A DNA stretch of 44,585 bases from an uncultured Phocaeicola sp. (GTDB lineage: Bacteria; Bacteroidota; Bacteroidia; Bacteroidales; Bacteroidaceae), in the NCBI GenBank assembly GCA_947626525.1, contig CANQSM010000017.1, positions 1 through 44,585 of the forward strand. The letters are read 5' to 3'. The translations under genes and the position numbers were made by a program. Below the pieces are notes generated by a model. It had not been told where the DNA came from. It saw only the letters and a program-made list of their open reading frames with translations, and ran no database searches. Numbering within the stretch: the stretch's first letter is position 1; the number at the start of each line of letters is the position of its first letter. Of the stretch, positions 15,505 through 24,392 are shown piece by piece.

Positions 15505-15852
15505 TTAAAAGAAGTTGACATAATTAGGCAAATCCCTCAACAGCTCTGGTGAAATCCACGCGCTTTTGTATGTCCTCGATACGCTGTTCTCACTGTGGGA
15601 TAGCTGACCTTCCGCGCCGACTTTGGCAAAGACCTCATCACACGCCATAGCCATTGAGTTTATGTACCGCCTCATTATCTTCACTCTCTTATCTTCCGTA
15701 TAGTTTGAGGGGAATGTAGATGTATTGAAAAAGTATTCCACAACAAAATGGACTATTGAAGCAGGGATTTTTTCAATCAGCTCTCCGCCGTCTGCCGTTT
15801 CATTCCAGTATTCGGTTGCCATTTCTCCTACTTCCTGTATCAGTTCTTCCAT
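15505..15852 (-). CDS. head-tail adaptor (gp6/Ad-like)
   Basis: 115 residues from the ATG at 15852; a GTG three codons upstream is the alternative. A mostly helical protein: IPASIVHFVVEYFFN, KIMRRYINSMAMACDEVFAKVGAEG, then SWISPELLRDLPNYVNFF-type ending. This is the pattern of connector proteins encoded just after the capsid gene in HK97/SPP1-like phages. Confidence 0.7.
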   Translation of the reverse strand: MEELIQEVGEMATEYWNETADGGELIEKIPASIVHFVVEYFFNTSTFPSNYTEDKRVKIMRRYINSMAMACDEVFAKVGAEGQLSHSENSVSRTYKSAWISPELLRDLPNYVNFF

Positions 15853-15867
15853 ACCCCTCACCGCCTC

Positions 15868-16149
15868 TTACAAGTTGAATATTTGATATAGTATCTTCTT
15901 TAGCTCGTCGCCTGTTTTTTCGTAAGCATTTTCCACGCCGTTTTCAGACGCTAATCTCTGCAAGTCCGCTTTCTTCATAAGGCTTATCTCTGACCTGCTG
16001 TATTGCTTTGTGTTCGTTTCCTCATAGGCTGTACTGTCGCTTTCTACAGAAAAAGGCAAGGGAGTTTCTTTCTCCCCTGCCTGTTCGGGTACTTCTTGCC
16101 CTGCGCTATAGTAAACGCCGTTATACTTGACCGTATGACCGTACTTCAT
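15868..16149 (-). CDS. capsid-downstream protein with C-terminal HeH-like motif
   Basis: 93 residues from the ATG at 16149 after an AAGGGGGTG site. The N-terminal part (YGHTVKYNGVYYSAGQEVPE) is a short beta segment. The C-terminal part (SLMKKADLQRLASENGVENA then TGDELKKILYQI) looks like the HeH/SAP-type helix-extension-helix often found in proteins encoded after the capsid gene. It may bind DNA or the portal region. Confidence 0.6.
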   Translation of the reverse strand: MKYGHTVKYNGVYYSAGQEVPEQAGEKETPLPFSVESDSTAYEETNTKQYSRSEISLMKKADLQRLASENGVENAYEKTGDELKKILYQIFNL

Positions 16150-16162
16150 AAGGCACACCCCC

Positions 16163-17251
16163 TTATTTTACCTTTATGACATAAACGCTATCCATTCCCT
16201 CGAATGACGGGAGTACAATCTGCGACGCTGTTGTCGTTACGGTAAATGAGGGCTTGTACTCATTCTGAATAGCAACGGCTATACCGCTGTCAAGCACTGT
16301 AATGTCAACTGGTGCCTGCGGAATGTCCATAAAGTTGCCAAGCGTCGTAAGTTCTTCGGGTGTCGTGCCTCTCCAAGTGTTGCCGAGTGTGCCGCTTCCA
16401 AGAATTGTCACATAATCATCAGGGTAAAACTTCTGCTGATTGCCGTCGTAGTCGGTAAACATCTTATCGTACAAAATCCACTCAAGCCCTAATTTACGCC
16501 TCAAAACTTCCTGTACGGTACTTTCATCAATAAAGTTAATTGTCTGCCCTGTGATTGAAATAAGAGCGTTCTTGACCTGCTCGTTTTCAAGCAATAAGTC
16601 AAATGTTACGCTGTTACTGATAATCGTTGTCGGGCTTACGCCGATACTTGAGAGGTACTGCGTTCCTTTTCTAATGTCGTTGAGCGGTTTTGCTGTTTCA
16701 GGTTTATCCCACTTATCATTAGAGCCGTCAATAGACATATAATTTGTTTCTGCCCATTTGCCGCCCTCGTCATAGTCATATGTGTACATCATATTGTCCG
16801 CAAGCCCTATCTTAATTTGTGGCTTTCCGCCCCTAGGGGCGATAAGCTGTGAACGCAACCACTCCGCTGTAATTTCCGCGCCGTCTAAAAGGTTGTTGAC
16901 ATCATCATAAAGGCTATCAACTACAGGCTGTAAGAACGGGTCATCTTTGTCCTTAACCCTAGCAAGCTCTATCATATCCTGCTCTTTTACAACCATACTC
17001 TCTCTGAAAAACGGCATTTCCTCCTGCGTCATCTGCGCCTGTCCTCTAGGTCTTACCGTAGGAAGCGCGTCAAAATTTGAGGGCTTTAATGCAACGCCAA
17101 GCCCCTTATGCGTTTTCAGCCATTTAAGGTCTATTCCCATTTTCTTCTTGTTTGGGAAGTAAGCCTCAAGCATAAACGGTATGCGGTTGCTCGCCGCCTC
17201 TGTCCTGTACGCCGCAATCGCACGCGTGTTAAATACTTCATTTAATAGCAT
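16163..17251 (-). CDS. major capsid protein (capsid protein E family)
   Basis: 362 residues, typical length for the family. Features include an N-terminal FMLEAYFPNKKKMGIDLKW, the RGQAQMTQEEMPFFRES loop, a long helix with DDVNNLLDGAEITAEWLRSQ, TTIISNSVTFDLLLENEQVK and a C-terminal EYKPSFTVTTTASQIVLPSF. This fits the HK97-fold 'phage major capsid protein E' group. AAAGGAATGAG precedes the ATG. It lies downstream of the scaffold and decoration genes. Confidence 0.9.
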   Translation of the reverse strand: MLLNEVFNTRAIAAYRTEAASNRIPFMLEAYFPNKKKMGIDLKWLKTHKGLGVALKPSNFDALPTVRPRGQAQMTQEEMPFFRESMVVKEQDMIELARVKDKDDPFLQPVVDSLYDDVNNLLDGAEITAEWLRSQLIAPRGGKPQIKIGLADNMMYTYDYDEGGKWAETNYMSIDGSNDKWDKPETAKPLNDIRKGTQYLSSIGVSPTTIISNSVTFDLLLENEQVKNALISITGQTINFIDESTVQEVLRRKLGLEWILYDKMFTDYDGNQQKFYPDDYVTILGSGTLGNTWRGTTPEELTTLGNFMDIPQAPVDITVLDSGIAVAIQNEYKPSFTVTTTASQIVLPSFEGMDSVYVIKVK

Positions 17252-17282
17252 AATTTCTCATTCCTTTCTGCTTTTCGGCAAT

Positions 17283-17316
17283 AAAAAAAAGACCAAGAAA
17301 TGCGTATGCAAATCTT
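17283..17316 (-). terminator. weak terminator between decoration and capsid genes
   Basis: AAGAAATGC (17295-17303) pairs imperfectly (7 of 9) with GCAAATCTT (17308-17316). Eight T follow on the minus strand at 17283-17290. It may be leaky. Confidence 0.5.
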
Positions 17317-17325
17317 AATCCCTGT

Positions 17326-17709
17326 TTATTTGCTGTTTAATGTTGCGCCCTTAAAGTTAAGGGTAATTATCTCTTTGTCGCTGTCTTTTATCTTTACGGT
17401 TGTGTTTTTATCGGATATTCTGATAATCCACTCCGTTTCTTCGGCTGTCTTAGCCTCGTCGCCGTTTTTCTCAATGGTTATCTGCTTGTTTTCGTATTCC
17501 TTGCCAAGCTTAAACGGGAAATAATTTCCGCTCTGCTCACTTGGATTGTTGGGATTAAACCACTGGTAATTATCAACATACTTTAATGTGCCTGTTACCG
17601 CTCCACTTGCGGATATTCTCACATCTTTTTCTATGAAGTCCTCAACGGTCTTATCGCCTATGTCCTGAATTGCCGTCGGTATGCTTATGATATCAGGACT
17701 GATTATTCC
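17326..17709 (-). CDS. C-terminal extension of the decoration protein, reached by -1 frameshift
   Basis: This open frame is -1 relative to the decoration gene. It is closed upstream by a stop codon only 21-24 bases before the decoration stop. It has no ATG or ribosome site in its first 29 codons; the first usable start is a GTG at 17622 inside the conserved domain. A run of five G (17708-17712) lies in the overlap, just before the decoration TAA. The domain begins at about DKTVEDF and continues with ASGAVTGTLKYVDNY, GNYFPFKLG and TEWIIRISD to TLNFKGATL. It matches the C-terminus of the fibre-like protein at 14382-15464, including residues upstream of the GTG. A ribosomal frameshift product of about 250 residues is therefore likely. 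Confidence 0.7.
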   Translation of the reverse strand, partial: GIISPDIISIPTAIQDIGDKTVEDFIEKDVRISASGAVTGTLKYVDNYQWFNPNNPSEQSGNYFPFKLGKEYENKQITIEKNGDEAKTAEETEWIIRISDKNTTVKIKDSDKEIITLNFKGATLNSK

Positions 17710-18083
17710 CCCGACGGCTCTTCCTCAAACTCAATCCTTGGCAATTTTGTCTTTAAAGCTTCCACATCTGAATACATAGTTTCATATGTTCCCTCTGTAA
17801 TGCTTTCCTTAATCCTTTTAAGATTAACATAAGCCTTTTTAAGCACCGTTCCCTGTGGTCTGTCCTTGTAAACATCTGAAAGCAAAATGCCAAATGGTTC
17901 TGCACCGCTGTCATCTACTGTACCGTTTTTCTTAATAAGCGTTCCTGCCTTAACAACATCACTGTCTGAAAAAGCCTCATCATCAAGCGTTATAGGAACA
18001 CCCTCATAAGGCGGTCTGTTTAAAATCTCAACGCCCGTTCCAAAAGTCGCGTTTTTTACTGCCATATTCCCTGTTACTGACAT
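17703..18083 (-). CDS. capsid decoration-like protein
   Basis: 126 residues between scaffold and capsid genes, with AGGAGG before the ATG. Strand-rich sequence with VVKAGTLIKKNGTVDD, AEPFGILLSDVY and GTVLKKAYVNL, the pattern of head decoration proteins that trimerise on HK97-like shells. It ends EEEPSGE at a stop that lies directly after a GGGGG run; a fraction is probably extended by -1 frameshift (see 17326-17709). Confidence 0.7.
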   Translation of the reverse strand: MSVTGNMAVKNATFGTGVEILNRPPYEGVPITLDDEAFSDSDVVKAGTLIKKNGTVDDSGAEPFGILLSDVYKDRPQGTVLKKAYVNLKRIKESITEGTYETMYSDVEALKTKLPRIEFEEEPSGE

Positions 18084-18089
18084 AATTTT

Positions 18090-18677
18090 CTACCTCCTGT
18101 AATGGTCTAATATTTTTTGGTCTGCCACTGCCGCCCTCTTTGCAGACGCAACCGCCATTTCGTTAGCAAAGTTACTTTCGTTTCCTGCTCCTGTGCCTCC
18201 GCTCGGATTTTGCGTCGCGGCAAGTTTCTGTTTCTCATAGTCGGCTACTGCCGTAGTTTCTTTTTCGGAAATAATCTGACCGAGTAATACAGCATTATAT
18301 TGTCCGTCATCTTTGATAACCTGTTTTGCCTGCTCTGCGGAAATTTTGTAGTTTTCCATAGCTTCTTCTCGCATTGTCCGAATAATGTCTTTCTTTTCAA
18401 ACTCTGCAATTTTGCTGTTTGCCGTTTCCAAGGCTTTTGTAAGCTTATCCATTTCAGAAAGCTTATTGTTTTCGGCTTCCTCAATCTGTGCCTGCAATTC
18501 GCCAAGTTTGCCGTTTTCCTCTTTCAACTGGTCAACTTCCGCTTTCAGCTTTTCTGCCTTGTCTTTCTCCGACTTCGTTTCAGCAGATACATTGTCAAGG
18601 AACTTCGTTACCTGTTCCTCCGTCGGCTCTGCAATGCCTAAGTCAACGAGTTTCTTTTTTGCCTGTTCTCTTGTCAT
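18090..18677 (-). CDS. capsid scaffold protein
   Basis: 195 residues from the ATG at 18677 with AAGGA 7 bases upstream. Nearly all helix: KKLVDLGIAEPTEEQVTKFL, then a long Lys/Glu coiled coil (about residues 35-110), and a basic C-terminus. This is the usual profile of DUF4355-like scaffolds, which guide shell assembly and then leave. It lies between portal and decoration/capsid genes. Confidence 0.85.
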   Translation of the reverse strand: MTREQAKKKLVDLGIAEPTEEQVTKFLDNVSAETKSEKDKAEKLKAEVDQLKEENGKLGELQAQIEEAENNKLSEMDKLTKALETANSKIAEFEKKDIIRTMREEAMENYKISAEQAKQVIKDDGQYNAVLLGQIISEKETTAVADYEKQKLAATQNPSGGTGAGNESNFANEMAVASAKRAAVADQKILDHYRR

Positions 18678-18800
18678 AATCATTTCCTTTCTTTCCAATC
18701 CGCACACTTTCTTAACGACGGTTCGCTCCGCTCTCGGACTGTGCTGTTTTGCGCTCACAGCTTTGCTAAATTTTTTGTATGAAAAAAGCGGCTTGCGATT

Positions 18801-20258
18801 TTACTCGCTTGCCGCCTTGTTCCCTGTTATTACTGTTTCATTGTCTTTTGTTTGTTCAATAGGCTGTGCCTGCTGTTGTTCTTTTGGGTAAAGAATATTC
18901 ATTCGCTGTTTGCTCTCAATCGCAACTCTTTCAGGGTCACTAAACAAATCCACTGTCTTAATTGCGATTTTTTCATTAATTCCAGAATTAAGCAAAATCT
19001 GTAAAGTTTCCGCTTTTGTCATCATATTGTCAGTTTTTGAATGGTTGATATGAATTTCTACATCACTTGGCAAAAGCGTATATCCTTTGTTTATCCGCAA
19101 CCTGTTTAAAACAATTTTTATAGTCATATTCTCGGACTTTTTAAGTATAGGCTCGTTTATGGCTGTCCTAAGTCCGCTGTCATAATGTCCGTTACGCAAC
19201 TGTACAGCATTTCCAGTGTCGCCGCCTGTATTAACTGATTGCCTATTTGCCAATCCAGATATTTCCAAAAACTTTTCATATAAATCGGTAAATACAATTT
19301 GACTTTCGGACTGATTTAGCTCCTGCGTCATTATTTCGACATCTGCTTTATTATCGCCGTTATTGCTTTTTACCATAAGCGCGCCCGATTCACGCGCCGC
19401 TTCCCATTGATTTTTGTCAAGCTCGCAATTAATAAACTTTACCCACGAGGAAACAAATTGCTCTACCCCGTTTATTCTATCAGACGATAATGTGTTAATT
19501 GCGTCAGTTATTGTAATTATTATTTCAATATCCGACAATCGCCTTGAATTGTTTGGGTACTCTATGACGGGTATTGCATTGTTGCCGTTGTCGCCTTGGT
19601 TTACTATCTCTTTTCCAGAAATCTCAAACCACTTTGTAGGCGTGTAGCAGAAATATATTTCCTTGCCGTTCTCGTCACGCCTTATCTGGCACGAAAACGC
19701 GGGCTTGCCGTTCGTGTAGTAGACAACAAATGTAAACTTCGGATTTTCGGAACTAAGCTCAAATTCGCTCTCGTCAAGCAAACCGCCCATTCCCTCATCA
19801 TTTCCGATAAACCTGTAAGCCGTTCCGCATATGCTGCGCCAACGGCATATGTCAATGTCGCACTCCTGTTTGCTCTCCGCGTCCATAATCGCGTTAAGCT
19901 CGGATATTTCCTGCGCTTTCTTGTCGTCTGTGCCTCTAAGGACATACTGTATCGGCTCGGCGCATATGTCCGCCGTCTTGCGCTCCACAAGCTCATATGC
20001 AAGGTTTACGACTATCTTATTGTTCACTTCGGGGCGGTTTGCCTTGCGCCTGTAAAGTATCGGCTGGTCGCCTCTATAGTACCTGTCAAGGTAGTCAATC
20101 TCGGCGGCATTTTGTAAGTGTATCGGTAAAGCCTTGTTCAGCTCGTCAACAATATTAAATTTTGTTATGCTTCTCGCGTTCGTGTATATGACGCGTCTGC
20201 CAAAACTGCAATCACAGATTGCCGAAAACGGTCTGACATTTTTCCCGTAATATCTCAT
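18801..20258 (-). CDS. portal protein (SPP1 gp6-like)
   Basis: 485 residues, usual length for the SPP1-type portal family. Typical parts are YLDRYYRGDQPILYRR, NNKIVVNLAYELVERKTADI, the DINTLSSDRINGVEQF-type stem region and SGLANRQSVNTGGDTGNAVQLRN-like clip region, followed by a Gln-rich tail. It forms the 12-mer through which DNA enters and leaves. Located between the terminase and scaffold genes. Confidence 0.9.
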   Translation of the reverse strand: MRYYGKNVRPFSAICDCSFGRRVIYTNARSITKFNIVDELNKALPIHLQNAAEIDYLDRYYRGDQPILYRRKANRPEVNNKIVVNLAYELVERKTADICAEPIQYVLRGTDDKKAQEISELNAIMDAESKQECDIDICRWRSICGTAYRFIGNDEGMGGLLDESEFELSSENPKFTFVVYYTNGKPAFSCQIRRDENGKEIYFCYTPTKWFEISGKEIVNQGDNGNNAIPVIEYPNNSRRLSDIEIIITITDAINTLSSDRINGVEQFVSSWVKFINCELDKNQWEAARESGALMVKSNNGDNKADVEIMTQELNQSESQIVFTDLYEKFLEISGLANRQSVNTGGDTGNAVQLRNGHYDSGLRTAINEPILKKSENMTIKIVLNRLRINKGYTLLPSDVEIHINHSKTDNMMTKAETLQILLNSGINEKIAIKTVDLFSDPERVAIESKQRMNILYPKEQQQAQPIEQTKDNETVITGNKAASE

Positions 20259-20269
20259 TGCTCCACCGC

Positions 20270-20461
20270 CTATACGAATAAAACTCCACTGCTTGACGCT
20301 CTTAATGGCAACGGCTTAATCTCTGTTTCGCCTGTGTCTATGTGGTAAATCACACGCTTTCTGCAATTCCTACAGCGCGTTATGCAATCTATTGTTGATT
20401 TACCGTCATATTTACCTGTCTTGTGTCCACACTGTGGACAGTATATTGTTTTGGGTTTCAT
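20270..20461 (-). CDS. small zinc-ribbon (Com-like) protein
   Basis: 63 residues from the ATG at 20461. A four-Cys ribbon: CPQCGHKTG and CRNCRK, about 20 residues apart. Similar proteins often lie beside portal or terminase genes in Lachnospiraceae prophages. The Mu Com protein (an RNA-binding translational activator) has a comparable metal site, but equating the two is inference. Confidence 0.65.
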   Translation of the reverse strand: MKPKTIYCPQCGHKTGKYDGKSTIDCITRCRNCRKRVIYHIDTGETEIKPLPLRASSSGVLFV

Positions 20462-20619
20462 AAGCCCTGCCCTCTTTTCTGCAAAACAAAAAGGCACTGC
20501 CGTTTTATTAGCAATGCCTTTTTTGAAAGTAATTAGGAGATTATAAAAAAATGAAATTTTATCTTACGTTTTTCTATTATTATAATAACTCAAATTCGCC
20601 GAACATATCGAACAACTTT

Positions 20620-21099
20620 TCATTTTTCCATAAATCTGTTAAAAGCCATTCTGATACTGTCCTCTGTATTGTTGCCGCCTATACGGTCTGCAACCTTATT
20701 CCAAGATAAGCCCTCTATAAGCCGCAAATTGATAATGCGCCTCATTCTGCTGTCATCAATGCTTGCAATAAATTCCTCGACTTCATTTGTTTTTTTCAGT
20801 AAATCAAATTCAAGTATTTCAAGTGTGGATTTGCGCTGATTAAGCAAAAGCTTTTTAATCATAAGGTCTGATTTTTTCTTTTCGTATTCCTTAGTCGGAA
20901 CACCCTCAATTTTAAAACCTTGCGTACCGCCAAAACCACCATACACCTTATCTATAACTGTACTGCCTTTTTCGATTTGCTTTATTCGTGCTTCAATATT
21001 TTTTATGGTATTTTCCAGCTTTTCAATTTTAATCCGCGTTTCTTTTGTTTCTTCCAGTAGGTCTGCATATTGTATAAGTACCTCTTTTTTAATAGCCAT
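20620..21099 (-). CDS. sigma-70 region-4-like DNA-binding protein (DUF1492/RinA-like or small terminase)
   Basis: 159 residues from the ATG at 21099, which overlaps the end of the large terminase gene by 11 bases. The N-terminal half is a coiled coil. The C-terminal part (DDSRMRRIINLRLIEGLSW, NKVADRIGG, DSIRMAFNRFM) is a helix-turn-helix of the sigma region 4 type found in DUF1492 and RinA-like late regulators. Placed next to the large terminase it could be a late gene activator or act as the small terminase. Confidence 0.6.
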   Translation of the reverse strand: MAIKKEVLIQYADLLEETKETRIKIEKLENTIKNIEARIKQIEKGSTVIDKVYGGFGGTQGFKIEGVPTKEYEKKKSDLMIKKLLLNQRKSTLEILEFDLLKKTNEVEEFIASIDDSRMRRIINLRLIEGLSWNKVADRIGGNNTEDSIRMAFNRFMEK

Positions 21100-22909
21100 A
21101 ATATCCATAACCCCCTGTCCTGAATGGATTGGCGATTGCTTCTACTCGGTTTAAAGTTTCTTCATCATTCATTGCCATAAGCGTAATCGCGTCTGCGCTG
21201 TCATCGTGCGGATTTTTGCCTTCTGACGTAATCATATGTAGCTCATTCATAGCATTGTTGTACATTTCATTCCTTCTGAAACGCTTAATTCCGTTTTCTT
21301 CATCTTCCTGCGCTGTAGGCACATATCGGCTTTCCATAAGAAAATAATAATTGTCTTTAACATAGTCTGAATATGCCTTAATGCGCTCCATTTTGTCCAT
21401 TTTAGTTGAAGCGCTAAATGTTGTTATCTTGCAATGATTATAACCGCGCTTTTCAAGCTCTTTTCTAAGGTTATCCGCATACAATCCGCCGCCTGAATTT
21501 TTTTCTATCTTCAATTCTGTAATATCATTCCTTATAATGGCGTCCACTACAAGCGGTATGGTTATGTTTTGAGTGCCTTTCTTAAATACCCAGTCGATAA
21601 TAGTCTTTTTACCGCTTTCCTTATGCTCCAATCTTACTGGCATTGATAAGCTGTCCGCGCCGCCAAACGCAGGGTCACATAATGCCGTAACAATCCAAGT
21701 ACTATCATCAATAAGTCCGTCTGAATATTTAAGTTCTTCCTGCGGAAACAGCAATCCCTCACGCACATAGGGGCTTTGCTGATATTTAGCCATCCATTCT
21801 GCATTTGCAAGCCGTTCCCTCATATCCCTGTAGTGTTCAGTGCTAAAGCCATTTACCTCATAATCAAAGTTGCTTTCGTCATTTTCGTTTAATGCAGGTA
21901 TTCTTCTGAAAACATAACGCTCATCACGCTCATACTGAATACTAATCCTTTGAAGTGGGTCTAAAACATTCCATAATGTTCCTACCATTAGTTCCTTTGC
22001 GCCGTCGATTTTACGGTCAACCATTTTGTTAAGATACTCTTGAAATGTATCCTCCATTCGCTGTGGGCTTAAAGAGTGTTGCCTATCTCTTACAAGGTCA
22101 TCAACATACAAATAGCCGTCGGCAGATACATCTATCGCGCCTGTCCAAGTTCCGTCAATACCTCGACAAGTTATTGTTGCGAACCTCTCGGGGTCTCCAA
22201 GAGTGATTGTGAAATAGTCCGCACTCTTGTCTGTAGGAAACGGCTTATCGGCGTATTCAGGGTGGAAATATTTGTATAATTCCTTAAATGTGTATTCTTC
22301 CGTTGTAATTATGTTGTTAAGTTCTTTGTAAAAGTCCCTTGCTAAAACGCCTGAATGTCCGCCCATAGCACTATGGCTATTTGGTCTTTTCAGTGCAATC
22401 CACGCAAGAAAGAAAATACAGATAGTACTTTTGCCTACACGACTGGGCATCGACAAGCCAAAAAACTTTATGCTTTTACTATCTTCAAGTGCTTGTAAAT
22501 CGTCAACGACTATTTTCATAGTCTTTCGTCTTGGCAGATAAAAGCGTTTCTTTTGCCGTCGTTTCCGCTCCATAAAGTAAACAAAACTTTCAAATACATC
22601 ATAACTTTCCGCTTTTAAAAGCTCATAGTACATACTCACAACACCAACTGATTCTTCAATACCGTTGTCCTGTGCTATTTTTTCCATATCCCATACGGTT
22701 TTGCCTTGTCCCCTAAATTTTGCAATGTACCGATTTATGTAGTCTTTGGCGTGTGCAGATGTTTCAAGCCCAAAATCTTTGTCTTTTTCAACTTCAAAAG
22801 CCAGTTTTGTTATGTAAACTAATGTTCTTATTCGTTCCTCATCAATGCCGTATTTTTGGATTTTATATTCACATTCTGTCCGCGATTGAATTAGTTCTCG
22901 ACTTGCCAT
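21089..22909 (-). CDS. terminase large subunit
   Basis: 606 residues. ATPase: Walker A-like SMPSRVGKST at about 153-162 and Walker B YLYVDDLVRD near 268. Nuclease domain starts with ALCDPAFGGADS near 411, with later acidic residues DDSADAITLM near the end. The N-terminal extension is helical. It cuts and packages DNA into the procapsid. AAAGGAGG lies rather far (about 13 bases) before the ATG at 22909. It is the first gene of the morphogenesis operon in transcription order. Confidence 0.95.
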   Translation of the reverse strand: MASRELIQSRTECEYKIQKYGIDEERIRTLVYITKLAFEVEKDKDFGLETSAHAKDYINRYIAKFRGQGKTVWDMEKIAQDNGIEESVGVVSMYYELLKAESYDVFESFVYFMERKRRQKKRFYLPRRKTMKIVVDDLQALEDSKSIKFFGLSMPSRVGKSTICIFFLAWIALKRPNSHSAMGGHSGVLARDFYKELNNIITTEEYTFKELYKYFHPEYADKPFPTDKSADYFTITLGDPERFATITCRGIDGTWTGAIDVSADGYLYVDDLVRDRQHSLSPQRMEDTFQEYLNKMVDRKIDGAKELMVGTLWNVLDPLQRISIQYERDERYVFRRIPALNENDESNFDYEVNGFSTEHYRDMRERLANAEWMAKYQQSPYVREGLLFPQEELKYSDGLIDDSTWIVTALCDPAFGGADSLSMPVRLEHKESGKKTIIDWVFKKGTQNITIPLVVDAIIRNDITELKIEKNSGGGLYADNLRKELEKRGYNHCKITTFSASTKMDKMERIKAYSDYVKDNYYFLMESRYVPTAQEDEENGIKRFRRNEMYNNAMNELHMITSEGKNPHDDSADAITLMAMNDEETLNRVEAIANPFRTGGYGYYGY

Positions 22910-23003
22910 AAGAAAAAGCGCGAACCTCCTTTCATCGTTAAATGAAATAAAGCTCGCACTTTGAGCTGATACATAACCACGCTTCGGTTATGCCGTTAGA
23001 TTT

Positions 23004-23174
23004 TTATTCTTCTATTTCAAAATTCTTCTTCTTTTTGCTTTCTTGGCTCTTGTACCTTTTCAGCATTTTACACTGGTTGCAATTATTCCTGTTCTTGCAC
23101 CACCAACAATCATCATTGTCATAAAAGTACCACCTTGGTGGTTCTGGTCTTGGCTTTCGTTTCGCTTTCCCCAT
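23004..23174 (-). CDS. small Cys/Trp-rich protein, 56 aa
   Basis: Basic N-terminus, then WYFYDNDDCWWCKN and NCNQCKML, giving a four-Cys metal site in about 15 residues, and a Lys/Glu-rich tail. GGTGGTG precedes the ATG at 23174, which lies right after the stop of the preceding gene. Family not known to me. Confidence 0.65.
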   Translation of the reverse strand: MGKAKRKPRPEPPRWYFYDNDDCWWCKNRNNCNQCKMLKRYKSQESKKKKNFEIEE

Positions 23175-23315
23175 TCACACCACCGTCTTTTTCACCGATA
23201 TAATTTTTATGCCATTTGCGTCTGTCCTTAACTCCACATCATTTTTCTTTGTAAGCAATTCCGCTATCAGTTCCGCTTTCTCGATGATTAAGAGTTTTAT
23301 TTCCCTTTGCGTCAA
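23175..23315 (-). CDS. small hypothetical protein with TTG start, 46 aa
   Basis: AGGAGGG lies 8 bases before the TTG at 23315, and the frame ends exactly where the Cys-rich gene starts. The product is one helix (KLLIIEKAELIAELL) and a short beta hairpin (GIKIISVKKTVV). No family recognised. Confidence 0.6.
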   Translation of the reverse strand: MTQREIKLLIIEKAELIAELLTKKNDVELRTDANGIKIISVKKTVV

Positions 23316-23331
23316 TTTGACTGCCCTCCTG

Positions 23332-24033
23332 TCAATTATCAATGCTTAGAACATAATCCCTTGTAATCTGCCCGTAACGCTCCGTTATCTGCCTCATAAC
23401 TTCTTCTGCCCACTCTTTCACTTCGGGATTTGCGCCACCGTCTTTGTTTCTTTCCTTAAAGACGTGCGCCCACTCGCATAAGTTAATCTTTGATATAAAG
23501 TTGCTTGGAATACTAAGCATATAAAGCCCACGCCTAACATCTTTGTTATCCTTGTATTCTTCCCGTACATACCCGTTTACCGCCTTGACATATGTGCTGC
23601 CCTCATATTCAATCTTTTTTGGAATGTCCACTCCCAAAATATCCAGCACCCTGTCTGTGGCAAGTATCTTGTCCTTGTAATAGTCTGAAACTTCGTTCCT
23701 GTCAAATGTCGCAAGCCTTGTACTGTTTCGGATAATCCTGTTGTCAAACCGCCTTGCGTGTGCGTCTATGTCGTCTTGCCCTGCCCTGTGAAGTCCTTGC
23801 GTCATAATTGATATGTCAATAAACCTTAACAGGGTAATGTGCTTTCTGCCGATTTTAAGCAACTTTGAAAGCAACTCGTCAAATCTGCTGTAGTCATCTG
23901 TCAATCCGTTTTGGACATTTCGGCACAAGTCCCTAATCTCGCTGTCAAGTTCGGGTGTCCAAGACCTTTTGCTCATATACATAGCCACAAAAGCGTCGTC
24001 AAATCCTGTAATGCTGTTTACTTTTACTTGCAT
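23332..24033 (-). CDS. ThyX-like protein (flavin-dependent thymidylate synthase fold, motif degenerate)
   Basis: 233 residues. The segments RHITLLRFIDISIMTQGLHR, RRFDNRIIRNSTRL and CEWAHVFKERN with NPEVKEWAEEV follow the order expected for ThyX (substrate-binding strand, signature region, C-terminal helix). The canonical RHRxxSxNExSxRY signature is not preserved. Proteins very like this are common just upstream of terminase genes in Clostridia phages. It may be a ThyX using another substrate or a catalytically altered relative. It overlaps the DUF3310 gene by 10 bases. Confidence 0.5.
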   Translation of the reverse strand: MQVKVNSITGFDDAFVAMYMSKRSWTPELDSEIRDLCRNVQNGLTDDYSRFDELLSKLLKIGRKHITLLRFIDISIMTQGLHRAGQDDIDAHARRFDNRIIRNSTRLATFDRNEVSDYYKDKILATDRVLDILGVDIPKKIEYEGSTYVKAVNGYVREEYKDNKDVRRGLYMLSIPSNFISKINLCEWAHVFKERNKDGGANPEVKEWAEEVMRQITERYGQITRDYVLSIDN

Positions 24034-24293
24034 TGTTCGCTCCCGTCAACAAATTTGCTTGCCCATATATCTCTTTTTTCACTGTTTATATAGTCAATCT
24101 CAAACTGAATAAACTGTTTTGCTTTTTCCAAGTCCTCTACAATATCGCCTTTTCGCCCTGCCCTAGATATGTATTTGCACGCTGAACCTAAATTAAAGTT
24201 TAATCCCCAGTCCCTTATTACATCTTTAGGCTCGTATTTTCTACCGTCGCAATAATGGCTTGGGTGTGATATTGCATTATGTTCTTTTTCCAT
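24024..24293 (-). CDS. DUF3310 family protein
   Basis: 89 residues: SHYCDGRKYEPKDVIRDWGL, NFNLGSACKYISRAGRKG and DIVEDLEKAKQFIQFEIDY give the DUF3310 pattern widespread in phages, often called a putative nucleotide kinase. Its pairing with the ThyX-like gene suggests a nucleotide-metabolism pair; the enzymatic role is not proven for the family as far as I know. Confidence 0.8.
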   Translation of the reverse strand: MEKEHNAISHPSHYCDGRKYEPKDVIRDWGLNFNLGSACKYISRAGRKGDIVEDLEKAKQFIQFEIDYINSEKRDIWASKFVDGSEQCK

Positions 24294-24392
24294 TTCCTCA
24301 ATCCTCCAAAACCTCTTTCAACTTCTCATACTTCTCTATGAACGGCGTTTTTGACATTGCACTATATTTGTTGTGTTTTTTTTATCAGCAAA

